From an uncultured Oscillospiraceae bacterium (GTDB lineage: Bacteria; Bacillota; Clostridia; Oscillospirales; Acutalibacteraceae): 64,000 bases of DNA. Positions 63,883 to 64,000 of this stretch are shown one piece after another; position 1 is the first letter of the stretch; the number at the start of each line of letters is the position of its first letter. The stretch covers positions 62,001-126,000 of the forward strand of contig UQWL01000003.1 in NCBI GenBank assembly GCA_900544715.1. The letters are read 5' to 3'. Made by a program: the position numbers and the translations under genes. The notes under the pieces were generated by a model. The model was not told the DNA's origin. It searched no databases and saw only the letters and a list, made by a program, of their open reading frames with translations.

Positions 63883-64000
63883 CATTTTGCAGTGGATTGA
63901 CAGCAAAATTCTTCCTTTCCTCTGCTTTTGCGACAGGAAATATTTACCTCAAAAAGGAAAAAGAAAACGATAATCAGCTGAACAAAAAAATAGTTTACAG

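Overview
The window looks like the chromosome of a moderately GC-rich (mid-50s %, judged by eye) anaerobic member of the Bacillota, class Clostridia, probably an Oscillospiraceae/Ruminococcaceae-type gut bacterium. The evidence is AGGAGG ribosome binding sites with several TTG starts, consensus TTGACA-N17-TATAAT promoters, a Bce-type bacitracin-like resistance module, adjacent GltX and GlnS synthetases, an anaerobic sulfatase-maturing enzyme, a cohesin/dockerin pair and many radical SAM or HAD genes. There is no plasmid or phage backbone. The only clearly foreign stretch is about 1.4 kb after the conserved part of rlmD.

Layout. 1-9.0 kb (minus strand): a partial DUF2339 membrane protein, a LytTR two-component pair, a lipoprotein, and a complete BceRS-BceAB module with an inverted repeat before bceA. 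9.2-14.2 kb: topoisomerase III, a multi-spanning membrane protein with a DUF6273-like partner, and dCMP deaminase. 14.4-17.3 kb: a CNNM/CorC protein and glnA, which has an attenuator-like hairpin at the very 5' end of its transcript. 17.95-22.84 kb: a five-gene operon of two SCP2-like proteins, a class III aminotransferase and a split transketolase, followed by a TetR regulator. I cannot match this operon to a described pathway, and it is the strongest candidate for a new system. 24-33 kb (minus): MATE transporter, cytidylate-kinase-like protein, glnS, gltX, amidohydrolase, typA. 33.5-38.5 kb (plus): alr, MATE, ECF S component, UPF0340 protein, tyrA.

38.7-42.6 kb (minus): a wall-anchored cohesin protein with a dockerin protein, then an O-antigen-ligase-like protein. 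42.7-49 kb: XRE regulator, ychF, DUF1292, a heparinase II/III-like lyase, anSME and an MFS transporter, suggesting use of host or plant polysaccharide. 49.4-52.4 kb: tRNA-Pro(UGG), then rlmD whose reading frame runs on into an AT-rich tail of about 110 codons followed by an AT-rich DUF6414 gene; this looks like an old integration event at the rlmD 3' end. 52.5-59.6 kb: TIGR04076 protein, trmO, a sodium symporter, HD protein, LURP-one protein, two HAD phosphatases, dcd, an AAC(6')-like acetyltransferase and a frameshifted radical SAM gene. 59.6-60.1 kb holds a decayed lipase. 60.2-63.0 kb encodes a P1B-ATPase-shaped protein whose catalytic motifs are degenerate, with a roughly 370-residue low-complexity N terminus. 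rlmB closes the window.

An approximately 82-bp element occurs twice (3.6 kb, minus; 26.2 kb, plus) outside genes, apart from 4 bp of one copy. It is not explained by any gene and may be a dispersed repeat or small RNA family. All functions are read from motifs by eye; no database search was run.
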